64,000 nt of DNA from an uncultured Geobacteraceae bacterium (GTDB taxonomy: Bacteria; Desulfobacterota; Desulfuromonadia; Geobacterales; Pseudopelobacteraceae), in assembly GCA_903939115.1 (NCBI GenBank), contig CAJAFV010000056.1, positions 106,396-170,395 of the forward strand. The letters are read 5' to 3'. Both the position numbers and the translations under genes were made by a program. Positions within the stretch are counted from its first letter, which is position 1. Every line of letters starts with the position of its first letter. Under the pieces are notes generated by a model. That model was not told where the DNA came from. It was given only the letters and a program-made list of their open reading frames with translations, and searched no databases. Positions 37,250 to 44,368 of this stretch are shown in pieces.

Positions 37250-37515
37250 AAAGGCTCCTTTTGTAGATAGTAATAGGGTGGTTATACTCCTTTTACAGCT
37301 CTGTAATCAATATGGAAAAGCTCATGCCTGAACACCATAAACATCATTTACGCAAAACAATTGACAGGGTCAGCGACCCTGACATTGTGATCTTGGGGGG
37401 GGCTCTGATTAACTATATATTATTTCTGTAATTCGATATAATGGCAGCCTATAGAAATACGGGACTAAAGTAATAATGGCTCTTTTACGCGTTCTAAGAA
37501 TAAAGGAGATATGTC

Positions 37516-38145
37516 ATGAATATATTATCGATCCAATCAATGCTTATCGGGTTTTTTTTCATTCTCATTTCTGGTTGCGCTTCTACAAATGCGTCACAAA
37601 TTATTATTGATTCAACATCTTCAACTCCTGGAACATCGGTATTTCTGAAAGGTGAGCCACACATCCTTATAGGGACGGCTCTGGAAATTGGCAAACCCTT
37701 GCCGAAAACAATTCTTACTGATGCCTATACTATGAAAAAAGTGGATCTTTCACAATTCAAGGGCAAGGTGCTGCTTATTAGTCTTGTCCCCTCCATTGAT
37801 ACCAAGGTTTGCGAGGCTCAGACACATTACTTGGGAGAACGTGGAGTCAATCTCCCTGATGACGTAGTGCGCGTTACTATTAGCCGCGATACCCCCTTTG
37901 CTCAAAAACGATTTTCTGAGGAGGCAAAACTTCACAACATTACCTTCCTTTCTGACTATCGGGATGGTTCATTCGGCAAAGCTACTGGTCTATTGATTGA
38001 TGACAGCATGCTGCTAGCGCGGTCTGTGATTGTGGTGGATAGGTTAGGGGTCGTACGTTACATCCAGGTGGTACCTGAACTTTCTCACCTGCCAGATATG
38101 GGAACGGCTTTTTCAAAGGCTAAGGAGCTTTTTAACGAAAAGTGA
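37516..38145 (+). CDS. Lipoprotein thiol peroxidase (Tpx family) with only the peroxidatic Cys
   Basis: The 209-aa protein has a lipobox (LISGC, C21), so it should be anchored in the periplasm. The Tpx domain follows: GKPLPKTILTD, VLLISLVPSIDTKVCEAQTH with peroxidatic C99, and VTISRDTPFAQKRF. The resolving Cys expected about 34 residues later is Ser (S134 in RFSEEAK), and C21 is lipidated, so it would work as a 1-Cys peroxidase needing an external reductant. E. coli Tpx is periplasm-associated, soluble and about 168 aa. The next gene, a c-type cytochrome, overlaps its stop by 4 nt, and a superoxide reductase follows. Confidence 0.85.
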   Translation: MNILSIQSMLIGFFFILISGCASTNASQIIIDSTSSTPGTSVFLKGEPHILIGTALEIGKPLPKTILTDAYTMKKVDLSQFKGKVLLISLVPSIDTKVCEAQTHYLGERGVNLPDDVVRVTISRDTPFAQKRFSEEAKLHNITFLSDYRDGSFGKATGLLIDDSMLLARSVIVVDRLGVVRYIQVVPELSHLPDMGTAFSKAKELFNEK

Positions 38146-38534
38146 AATACAGCTATCCGCAAGCATTAAAAAGAACTTCTGGGAGAATTGACTTGAACAA
38201 TTGGCAAAAAATGGCAAAAATGAGTCTTATTATGGTCTTGAGTGTAGCGGTGGTTGCAGCCGTTAGAAGTACAACTTTGATTGCAGAGCAATCTCGCGGT
38301 GAAGCAGAATTCATAGAATACTGTACAGAGTGTCATTTTAACGGTGGAAACATTATAAAATCAACCAAAACGCTATCAGAAAAGGACCGTGTAACTAATG
38401 GCATAAAAAACGCAGGTGACATAATAAGAATCATAAGGAACCCTGGCGAAGGAATGACCAGATTTGATGATAAAACCTTGCCAGACAATGATGCTAGAAG
38501 GATCGCAGAGTTCATAATTAAGACATTCAAGTAG
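38142..38534 (+). CDS. Small monohaem c-type cytochrome
   Basis: The 130-aa protein starts at a GTG overlapping the tpx stop. It has a membrane segment (MSLIMVLSVAVVAAV) as signal or anchor, a single haem site CTECH at residues 61-65 and a likely axial Met (M105 in GEGMTRFDD). A C-terminal helix (DARRIAEFIIKTFK) fits class I cytochrome c. A start at a later Met is possible. It lies between the thiol peroxidase and superoxide reductase, so it may donate electrons to one or both. Confidence 0.8.
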   Translation: MKYSYPQALKRTSGRIDLNNWQKMAKMSLIMVLSVAVVAAVRSTTLIAEQSRGEAEFIEYCTECHFNGGNIIKSTKTLSEKDRVTNGIKNAGDIIRIIRNPGEGMTRFDDKTLPDNDARRIAEFIIKTFK

Positions 38535-38625
38535 GATGTCTTAATAACTTTCAGATGGGCAATTACGCTCATCTGTGTTCATGGCAACCGGGAAAATGCT
38601 TTTTAACCATGTGAAAGGAGAAATT

Positions 38626-39105
38626 ATGAATCGACGAACATTTCTGAAGACGGCCGCTATCGGGACTATTGCAACAGGCTTTGGTGCAACGCTTGTGTCA
38701 GCGGATCAATACTTCCCAACGAAAGTTGATCAGTCACTGTATTCCAACATCAATAGAGTTAAGGATAAAGCTAATAAAACGCCTCTTGAAAAATCACATG
38801 CTCCAATAATATCTGTACCTGCATCAGTTAAAGTCGGCGAACCATTTACGGTCGAGGTAGTGATTGGTGAAAAGCTCCATGGTATGAGCCCAAGCCATTG
38901 GATTGAGAATATTGAACTTGCAATCGGTAATGAGCCAGCAGGCAGAATTGACATGCAGCCAAAGGGATATCTACAGCCTAAAGTCATCTTTACCGTTGTG
39001 TTACCTAAAGAGGCGGCACCTTCAGGCAAAGTAACCTTGGTAGCTTACCAACGCTGTAATCTGCATGGTTATTGGGAATCGAGTGTTGATGTATCAGTAT
39101 CTTGA
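38626..39105 (+). CDS. Tat-exported superoxide reductase (neelaredoxin/desulfoferrodoxin centre II)
   Basis: The 159-aa protein starts MNRRTFLKTAAIG, a Tat signal, after AAAGGAG; an upstream in-frame ATG has no ribosome site. The iron site is complete: H58 (EKSHAP), H85 and H91 (LHGMSPSHW), C144 and H147 (CNLHGYW), i.e. four His and one Cys. The usual catalytic Lys lies in E-K-H; here one residue is inserted (E-K-S-H). There is no N-terminal rubredoxin-like centre I. It would reduce superoxide to peroxide in the periplasm, upstream of the thiol peroxidase of the same cassette. Confidence 0.88.
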   Translation: MNRRTFLKTAAIGTIATGFGATLVSADQYFPTKVDQSLYSNINRVKDKANKTPLEKSHAPIISVPASVKVGEPFTVEVVIGEKLHGMSPSHWIENIELAIGNEPAGRIDMQPKGYLQPKVIFTVVLPKEAAPSGKVTLVAYQRCNLHGYWESSVDVSVS

Positions 39106-39189
39106 TGCAGCTTATAGCTCTATAATGGTCGGTTAATTTTGGAAATTCAGCAATCATTGCAAAAATTAATAATCAGGTTAATGAATAAG

Positions 39190-39220
39190 AACGGGGTAGC
39201 TCATTGGCAACTACCCCGTT
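39190..39220 (+). terminator. Hairpin after the superoxide reductase gene
   Basis: A 10-bp stem (aacggggtag/ctaccccgtt) with an 11-nt loop lies 85 nt past the stop, with only short T stretches after it. The rest of 39106-39387 shows no gene. Confidence 0.6.
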
Positions 39221-39387
39221 GTGTTATATATCAATAGGTGGAAATAATTTCCTCCTCAAATTTACACTCTAAGTCTAGTTTTTACACAACCATTATTCTC
39301 CCATACAGGCCAATAACTGTTTGACCTTCCCAGCTTGAATCGTTACATTCTCCACATTGCAGGCATTTACTGAAGAGAAGGGCGCTC

Positions 39388-39664
39388 ATGACTAAAACAG
39401 ATATCTTTGAAAAAGTTCAGGATAGTACCGGTCTTACAAGAAAAGAATCCGGTGAGATGGTTGAGGCTGTTTTTTTCTATTATGAAAAGCACCCTCGAAG
39501 CAGGAGAGATGCTGAAAATATCTGGTTTCGGAAACTTTGTTGGCAAACAAAAGGCTGATCGCCGTGGACGTAATCCGCAGACAGGCGAAGCGCTTACCAT
39601 AGAAGCGAGGAGCATATTAACGTTCAAGCCAAGTAATCTTCTTAAAGAGGCCATCAACAAATAA
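39388..39664 (+). pseudogene. ihfA: Frameshifted HU/IHF-family DNA-binding protein (ihfA-like)
   Basis: From ATG 39388 the frame gives MTKTDIFEKVQDSTGL and GEMVEAVF, the IHF-alpha N-terminus. In a T7 run at about 39469-39475 the frame moves by +1. The continuing frame reads SIMKSTLEAGEMLKISGFG, then FVGKQKADRRGRNPQTGEA and LTFKPSNLLKEAINK, a full IHF C-terminus. Removing one T would restore about 91 residues, the normal length. It may be a true pseudogene, a slippage-controlled gene or a base-calling error. A ribosome-site-like GAAGGG precedes the ATG. Confidence 0.85.
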
Positions 39665-39739
39665 TTTCATGGCTTCCAGAACGTTGCCAAATATAGCCTT
39701 TTGTGCCTTACTGATACTTTCAATGACTTCAATTTTCAT
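39617..39739 (-). CDS. Possible 40-aa small protein antisense to the ihfA-like gene
   Basis: A minus-strand frame with a very good ribosome site (GGAGG, 5 nt before ATG 39739) encodes MKIEVIESISKAQKAIFGNV and ends LFKKITWLER. It is amphipathic and helical, somewhat like a phasin helix. It overlaps the 3' end of the ihfA-like gene. Nothing else supports it. Confidence 0.3.
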   Translation of the reverse strand: MKIEVIESISKAQKAIFGNVLEAMKLFVDGLFKKITWLER

Positions 39740-39925
39740 TTTTTCCTCCGTCAATCGTAGCTTGCGTTCATTCATCACGAATGAGTGTAATTATCTGACA
39801 ACGCTTTATCAAGGACAGGTGATTAATTGAGCTGTTGACGTTTTTACAACGTACTGATTATCAATAACTTCTTTTCAAAAGAATGAATCATCGTCATTTG
39901 GTCTGAATTATTGCGCTTTAAACAA

Positions 39926-39960
39926 AACTGGAGACTCTTATCTATGTAGAGTCTCCAGTT
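39926..39960 (-). terminator. Terminator of the Spy-like gene
   Basis: A 13-bp perfect stem (39926-39938 with 39948-39960, ctggagactc core) has a 9-nt loop; on the minus strand it runs into TTTTGTTT. Confidence 0.85.
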
Positions 39961-39961
39961 G

Positions 39962-39985
39962 TATGTGCCACACACTTTGGAGGTA
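39962..39985. repeat. 24-nt dispersed motif, copy 2
   Basis: TATGTGCCACACACTTTGG followed by AGGTA, matching copy 1 (36642-36665) at 22 of 24 positions. It lies between the stop of the Spy-like gene and its terminator hairpin. Confidence 0.6.
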
Positions 39986-40018
39986 GATCGGGCACATATC
40001 AAAATCTGTAATGGATAT

Positions 40019-40516
40019 TTACCATTCTTCTGGGGTGTGTTTACCACCCCTATGAGGTTTTTCCTTTTGTAATGCTTTTAAAGTTGTAAGCTGTTCAGGA
40101 GTCAATATAGCGCGGAATTGTACTCCCATTTTAGCCCGGTTTACGTTCAGGTCGGCTTCAATTCCGGCAATCTTGGCTGTTTCAGACCGGATTGCCGCTT
40201 CATCAACCGTGTCGGCGTGAATAAGTGTTTGCAGTGTATCACGCTCGGTCCGCAAAGCACTATAAATAGGCTTCATAACATCTTTGTTGCCTTGAAAAAT
40301 TGCTTTGGCTTTAGTTTTCTGTGCGTCCGTTAAGCCAAGCTTTTTCGCTATCATTTTAAAGTTGGGATGTCCTCCAGGGCCTCCATGCTCACCAGGTCCA
40401 CCAGGTCCACCACACCCTTCGTCACCACCGGCCAAAGCGATACCGGCAAAAGCTATTATTACTGCCATGGATAGTGCGACTACAATTCCTGTAAAACTGT
40501 TGCGATGTTCTTTCAT
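40019..40516 (-). CDS. Spy/CpxP-family periplasmic protein
   Basis: The 165-aa precursor starts at the ATG at 40516 after GGAGGAACAAA and has a signal peptide (VVALSMAVIIAFAGIALAGG). A Gly/Pro/His-rich stretch (CGGPGGPGEHGGPGGH) could bind metal. Two LTxxQ motifs (LTDAQKTKAKAIF, LTPEQLTTLKALQ) flank a helical region, the Spy/CpxP signature. In E. coli, Spy is an ATP-independent periplasmic chaperone induced by BaeR and CpxR. Here a BaeR-like box with a -10 lies about 50 nt upstream, supporting the same control. Confidence 0.88.
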   Translation of the reverse strand: MKEHRNSFTGIVVALSMAVIIAFAGIALAGGDEGCGGPGGPGEHGGPGGHPNFKMIAKKLGLTDAQKTKAKAIFQGNKDVMKPIYSALRTERDTLQTLIHADTVDEAAIRSETAKIAGIEADLNVNRAKMGVQFRAILTPEQLTTLKALQKEKPHRGGKHTPEEW

Positions 40517-40564
40517 TTTGTTCCTCCCCATTTGGTTTGTGAATCAATCGATTGTCGATAGTTA

Positions 40565-40612
40565 TTAATACCACCCAAATGTGTACGAATTATGAAGGAA
40601 ATAAGGATAAAT
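40565..40612 (-). promoter_or_regulatory. BaeR-like box and -10 of the Spy-like gene (site F)
   Basis: On the minus strand three 11-bp units, ATTTATCCTTA (40612-40602), TTTCCTTCATA (40601-40591) and ATTCGTACACA (40590-40580), are followed by 9 nt (40579-40571) and TATTAA (40570-40565). This is the same spacing as the five other sites in the window, although the units are more degenerate. The rest of 40613-40857 holds nothing else I can identify. Confidence 0.65.
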
Positions 40613-40857
40613 GATGATTTCTTGAAGCGTACAATGTTGCAGCAAACATACCACCACTGGCTGTACCGCCCCAACAACTACTCCAGTGCCAGAAGCTAAG
40701 CAGCCTATCGTTCTATTTCGCACTTTTTGAGACTTGCCTTTTTGCTGATAAATATGTAACGAGTACCTAATTACAAATTATTTAAGTGTAAACCTGTTCC
40801 ATTCACGAGAGAGATCAGAAGAACCATATGTGATGCTTGTCTTCATGGGAGGTACGC

Positions 40858-41832
40858 ATGTTCATCCGCTCAATAGTTATTTTCAATATGGTTGCCTTTT
40901 TTGCGGGAAGGGGCGTAATGCATTTAGCCTACGCTGAACAACTTAAAAAAACGAAGGATGTTTCTGACGTCAAACAGAAAGAATCGCAAACAACCGAATC
41001 AAGAGCCAATGAATTTACGGAGAGCGTAACGGGCATCCAGTTTGTTAAAGTTCCAGGAGGCTGTTTCTCTATGGGAGATACTTTTGGTGACGGCGAGAAA
41101 GACGAAATGCCGGTTCATAAAGTATGTGTGACCGACTTTGCCATCAGCAAGAACAATGTAACTGTCAGCCAGTACCGGCTCTTTGTGGAGGCTACCAGTT
41201 ATCGGACTGATGCCGAAAAGGGTGGCGGGTGTTATATCTTTAACGACAGAGACTGGAATAAACAGACTGCCATTAACTGGCAGAATCCCAGTTTTAAGCA
41301 AACTGACCAACACCCGGTAACATGTGTCAGTTGGAACGATGCTCAAGCATTTACTCGCTGGCTAAACAAATTAGGGACAAATAAATATCGCTTGCCTACC
41401 GAGGCAGAATGGGAATACGCCGCTCGAAGTGGCGGTAAAAAGGAACGATTTGCCGGTTTCAGTGACCAGAGCCAGCTATACAAGTACGCCAATTTTTGCG
41501 ACTCTAACTGTGAAGGAAAGTGGAAGACCGTTGGGCAAAACGACGGTTACAGTGGTACTTCTCCAGTTGGTAACTATCTGCCGAATGGATTAGGGCTGCA
41601 CGACATGACGGGTAATGTGTGGCAATGGTCAAGTGACCGGTACAACGAAAGTTTCTACAGCAAGAGCCCAAAAAATAATCCTCAAGGCACTCAGTCAGGC
41701 TATGACCGGGTGGTTCGTGGCGGCAGTTGGCTTAACGGCCCAAATGACGTGCGAGCGGCAGGCCGTAACAGTTGTTCACAAGACTACCGCTCCTACGACA
41801 TTGGCTTCCGGATTGTTTCACCAGTTGAGTGA
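40858..41832 (+). CDS. Secreted formylglycine-generating-enzyme-like (SUMF1/FGE-sulfatase) domain protein
   Basis: The protein (about 324 aa) starts at the ATG at 40858, after GGGAGG, with a signal peptide (SIVIFNMVAFFAGRGVMHLAYA). The FGE-like domain spans from FVKVPGGCFSMGD through YRLPTEAEWEYAARSG, LGLHDMTGNVWQWSSD and RVVRGGSWLNGPNDVRAA to GFRIVSP. The active-site Cys pair of true FGE is not present: GGSWLN has Asn where Cys is expected. So it probably does not make formylglycine; many such domains bind ligands or are partners of signalling proteins. Confidence 0.85.
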   Translation: MFIRSIVIFNMVAFFAGRGVMHLAYAEQLKKTKDVSDVKQKESQTTESRANEFTESVTGIQFVKVPGGCFSMGDTFGDGEKDEMPVHKVCVTDFAISKNNVTVSQYRLFVEATSYRTDAEKGGGCYIFNDRDWNKQTAINWQNPSFKQTDQHPVTCVSWNDAQAFTRWLNKLGTNKYRLPTEAEWEYAARSGGKKERFAGFSDQSQLYKYANFCDSNCEGKWKTVGQNDGYSGTSPVGNYLPNGLGLHDMTGNVWQWSSDRYNESFYSKSPKNNPQGTQSGYDRVVRGGSWLNGPNDVRAAGRNSCSQDYRSYDIGFRIVSPVE

Positions 41833-41921
41833 CAGTATCACCCCAGTCAGCCGCACTTAAATGATTAGTAGGTCAGAAGTAGTATATTGCAATTCTATAA
41901 AACAGACTTGGAGCAGATTGA

Positions 41922-42329
41922 ATGCAACTGCTAAAATGGACTACCGACCTTGAACTGGGACTGGAACAAATAGATAATCAACATAAGTCTCTAATAAACA
42001 TAATTAATGAGCTAAATATCGGTATAGAATATGGGCAACCCAATTCAGTCATGATTCCGATTGTTGAAAAAATCCAGGATTACGCAAACACTCATTTTAA
42101 AGTGGAAGAAGAAATATTCGACAATTATAGCTACCCTGACAGGGCAGACCACGAAGCAGACCACGCTACTTTTATCGATTCGATAAAATACATCCACAAG
42201 CAATGCGAAATAATAGAGGAGCCGATGTCCACAAGGATAAGGGATTTTTTGCTCGGATGGCTATGCAACCACATTAGAACCAAAGACAAGGAATATAAGC
42301 GCTTTATTGATAAATGTTCTGTTCGCTGA
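41922..42329 (+). CDS. Bacteriohemerythrin
   Basis: The 135-aa protein has all di-iron ligands in order: DNQHKSL, NTHFKVEEEIF (HxxxE), DHEADHATF (HxxxH) and NHIRTKDKEY (HxxxxD). It binds O2 reversibly or senses it. It is cytoplasmic, with no signal peptide, and not fused to a signalling domain. It fits the oxygen-defence content of this region. Confidence 0.92.
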   Translation: MQLLKWTTDLELGLEQIDNQHKSLINIINELNIGIEYGQPNSVMIPIVEKIQDYANTHFKVEEEIFDNYSYPDRADHEADHATFIDSIKYIHKQCEIIEEPMSTRIRDFLLGWLCNHIRTKDKEYKRFIDKCSVR

Positions 42330-42425
42330 GTAACCTATTCAAAAAAGACTAAAAGAATCCTTTATCTTTCTTTGAAATAGCCTATACTCTAAACAGGTTC
42401 AAAATCCACGTTGGAGGATACGCAC

Positions 42426-42647
42426 ATGATTTCACCAGTATCGGGAGCAGCGCATTTAAATACCACCACAGCAGCACCAGCAGTAAATGCTCCAACAGAG
42501 GCTAAAACATCTCAAGTTGCCAAGCCTATACAAGTTGATATTTCTAAATTGGCTCAAAAGCTTGCTACAGATGGAGATACACAAGCTCAAGAGGTAAAAG
42601 AGAGTGGTGCTGAGAAATCTTCAGAAGTTGTTAGAGGAAAAGCATAG
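42426..42647 (+). CDS. Small Ala/Thr-rich hypothetical protein
   Basis: The 73-aa protein starts MISPVSGAAHLNTTTAAPAV, 8 nt after GGAGG, and is low-complexity at first. It then has IQVDISKLAQKLATDGDTQA, which resembles short motifs in flagellar or anti-sigma-like proteins, but I cannot assign it. No signal peptide. A likely -10 (TATACT) lies about 40 nt upstream. Confidence 0.55.
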   Translation: MISPVSGAAHLNTTTAAPAVNAPTEAKTSQVAKPIQVDISKLAQKLATDGDTQAQEVKESGAEKSSEVVRGKA

Positions 42648-42719
42648 TTATTTGGAGGAATTGTTTCCGTGATGCATATTTTCAGCATAGAAATAAATTA
42701 AGCCTGGGAGGGTTAACTT

Positions 42720-42932
42720 ATGAAAAAAATTATTATGTTGCTCACGACAGTAGTAGTTTTCTTTTCATTCTCTGCTGTAGTTTTCGCATCAACTTATTTC
42801 ATTCAGGGTAATGCTAAATTAACAAAACAAGTTGTTCTTTCAGATGAGACTCCTCCTTCTGAGCCAACACCAACTCCTGAGCCTGCACCTACTCCGGAAC
42901 CAGCACCTGAACCTGCTCCTGAGCCAAAGTAA
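42720..42932 (+). CDS. Small secreted protein with PEPAP repeats
   Basis: The 70-aa precursor has a clear signal peptide (IIMLLTTVVVFFSFSAVVFA) and a 40-residue mature part whose second half is a Pro-Glu-Pro-Ala repeat ending APEPAPEPK. Such stiff anionic tails span the periplasm or interact with cell wall in TonB-like proteins, but function here is unknown. GGGAGGGTTAACTT precedes the ATG, and a terminator follows. Confidence 0.65.
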   Translation: MKKIIMLLTTVVVFFSFSAVVFASTYFIQGNAKLTKQVVLSDETPPSEPTPTPEPAPTPEPAPEPAPEPK

Positions 42933-42958
42933 TCTAATCCACCGCAGAATAATGAAAG

Positions 42959-42983
42959 CCGCTCAGTGATGAGCGGTTTTTTT
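42959..42983 (+). terminator. Rho-independent terminator
   Basis: A 7-bp stem (ccgctca/tgagcgg) with a gtga loop is followed by seven T. It overlaps the last codon of the convergent gene at 42982. Confidence 0.9.
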
Positions 42984-43323
42984 ATGACGTTAGTACCTTT
43001 TTCAGTTTTCCAACCATTACGCAAACTACGATGTACATGATGACGTAATTAAGGGTGTTCCACTCATAGAGGTGCGTTCCCACTTTTACTTGACAAAAGT
43101 AGTCCGCAGATGTTTTTGCTAATAAAACTTCAATTACACATAACAGCCCTAAAAACGTGTTAGTGTACCAAGCAACCAAACATATACAGAGTAAATATAA
43201 TACATCTAATGAAATCTCACCTGTTTTGAAGTCGATATACCCCAAAATGGAAACAACTATTGTAGTAAGAGTTAAGGCGCTAAATAGGTAGGTCAAACTT
43301 TTTTTGGTCACGATGTTTGTCAT
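42982..43323 (-). CDS. Integral membrane protein, stand-alone sensor-type membrane domain
   Basis: The 113-aa protein has four hydrophobic segments. Its first two carry GYIDFKTGEISLDVLYLLC and LVAWYTNTFLG, closely like the membrane domains of the two proteins at 44369-45885 (DY-x-TG, FY-x-x-P-I, W). It has no output domain. ATG 43323 follows AAGGG; an in-frame ATG at 43344 lacks a ribosome site. It may be a sensor fragment or a partner of the kinase nearby. Confidence 0.65.
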   Translation of the reverse strand: MTNIVTKKSLTYLFSALTLTTIVVSILGYIDFKTGEISLDVLYLLCICLVAWYTNTFLGLLCVIEVLLAKTSADYFCQVKVGTHLYEWNTLNYVIMYIVVCVMVGKLKKVLTS

Positions 43324-43395
43324 TGAAAACCCTTTTAAAGTCACTTTGAAATGAACAACGCGTAATTATGACGTTTTTTAAAGGAACATACCTTT

Positions 43396-44259
43396 ATGAC
43401 GATTTTTCAAATTCTGATTTTGGCGATTGTTCAGGGGGCTGCTGAACTTTTACCTGTATCAAGTTCTGCGCATGTAATTGTTTTCGCCAAATTGATGGGG
43501 CTTGACCCCACCACTCCAGAAATGACTCTGTTACTGGTAATGTTGCACACGGGGACAATGTTTGCAGTTATCATCTATTTCTGGAAATCATGGAAGATAA
43601 ATTTTTTTGGTTCCATGTCACGGCTTACGTCAACCATTAAACTGGTTATGGTTGCTACCGTACTAACTGGGGTTGTTGGAATAGTTCTGAAAACCTTGAT
43701 TGAAAAATTTGCTATGAGGACATTCCCTCATGCTGAAATTGAGTTGCTATTCGGCAATTTAGATTTAATCGCTGTTGCTCTAACGATAGCAGGTATCTTG
43801 ATTATCTTTGCCGGGTTACGCGGGCGACATTCTCATACGTCTTCTCAACTTGGGATTCGTGAAGCATCCCTGATTGGAATCATTCAGGGACTTTGTCTTC
43901 CCTTTCGTGGTTTCTCTCGTTCCGGGGCAACCATATCAACCGGGCTTATGCTTGGAGTTGCTAGAGAAAAAGCTGAGGAGTTCAGTTTCGTACTTGCTGT
44001 CGTGCTGACACCCCCGGTAATTGCCCGAGAGGTTATGAGATTACTGAAATCACATGCATTATCAGCAACAGCTCTCGGGTCGCAACTGACAAGTCTCTTG
44101 CTCCCTAGCCTCCTCGGCATGATCCTGAGTTTCTTTGCTGGACTGATGGCGTTGCGATGGCTTTCAAGCTGGCTGGAAAAAGGCCGGTGGCATTTCTTTG
44201 GGTATTACTGTCTCGGTGCGGCAGCAATCATATTTGGATTGTATCAAATTGGAATATAG
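43396..44259 (+). CDS. uppP: Undecaprenyl-diphosphatase
   Basis: The 287-aa polytopic protein has both catalytic regions of UppP/BacA: IVQGAAELLPVSSSAHVIVF (with the Q/E-x3-E pattern and the SSSAH loop) and PFRGFSRSGATISTGLMLG. It recycles undecaprenyl pyrophosphate for cell-wall synthesis and gives bacitracin resistance. It is a single gene, convergent with the kinase at 44369. Site C, a BaeR-like box pointing towards its 3' end, lies just beyond the stop. Confidence 0.93.
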   Translation: MTIFQILILAIVQGAAELLPVSSSAHVIVFAKLMGLDPTTPEMTLLLVMLHTGTMFAVIIYFWKSWKINFFGSMSRLTSTIKLVMVATVLTGVVGIVLKTLIEKFAMRTFPHAEIELLFGNLDLIAVALTIAGILIIFAGLRGRHSHTSSQLGIREASLIGIIQGLCLPFRGFSRSGATISTGLMLGVAREKAEEFSFVLAVVLTPPVIAREVMRLLKSHALSATALGSQLTSLLLPSLLGMILSFFAGLMALRWLSSWLEKGRWHFFGYYCLGAAAIIFGLYQIGI

Positions 44260-44298
44260 TTGCATGATTTTTGAAATCGTATCCGTAGTGTGAGCTTA

Positions 44299-44346
44299 TC
44301 GATACCATCAGAATGTGGAGTGAGTAATGGATAAATAGGGATTTTT
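44299..44346 (-). promoter_or_regulatory. BaeR-like box and -10 without a sense gene (site C)
   Basis: On the minus strand the 11-bp units AAAAATCCCTA (44346-44336), TTTATCCATTA (44335-44325) and CTCACTCCACA (44324-44314) are followed by 9 nt and TATCGA (44304-44299). Transcription from here would run antisense into the uppP 3' end. The site lies between two convergent genes. Confidence 0.6.
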
Positions 44347-44368
44347 TACATACGTAAAAATTATTTGT

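Noticed and set aside
37250..37515. BaeR-like hint (CTTTTCCATATTGATTAC) upstream of the periplasmic protein at 36692
   Set aside because: Only one unit matches, no second or third 11-bp unit and no TA-starting hexamer at the 9-nt spacing.
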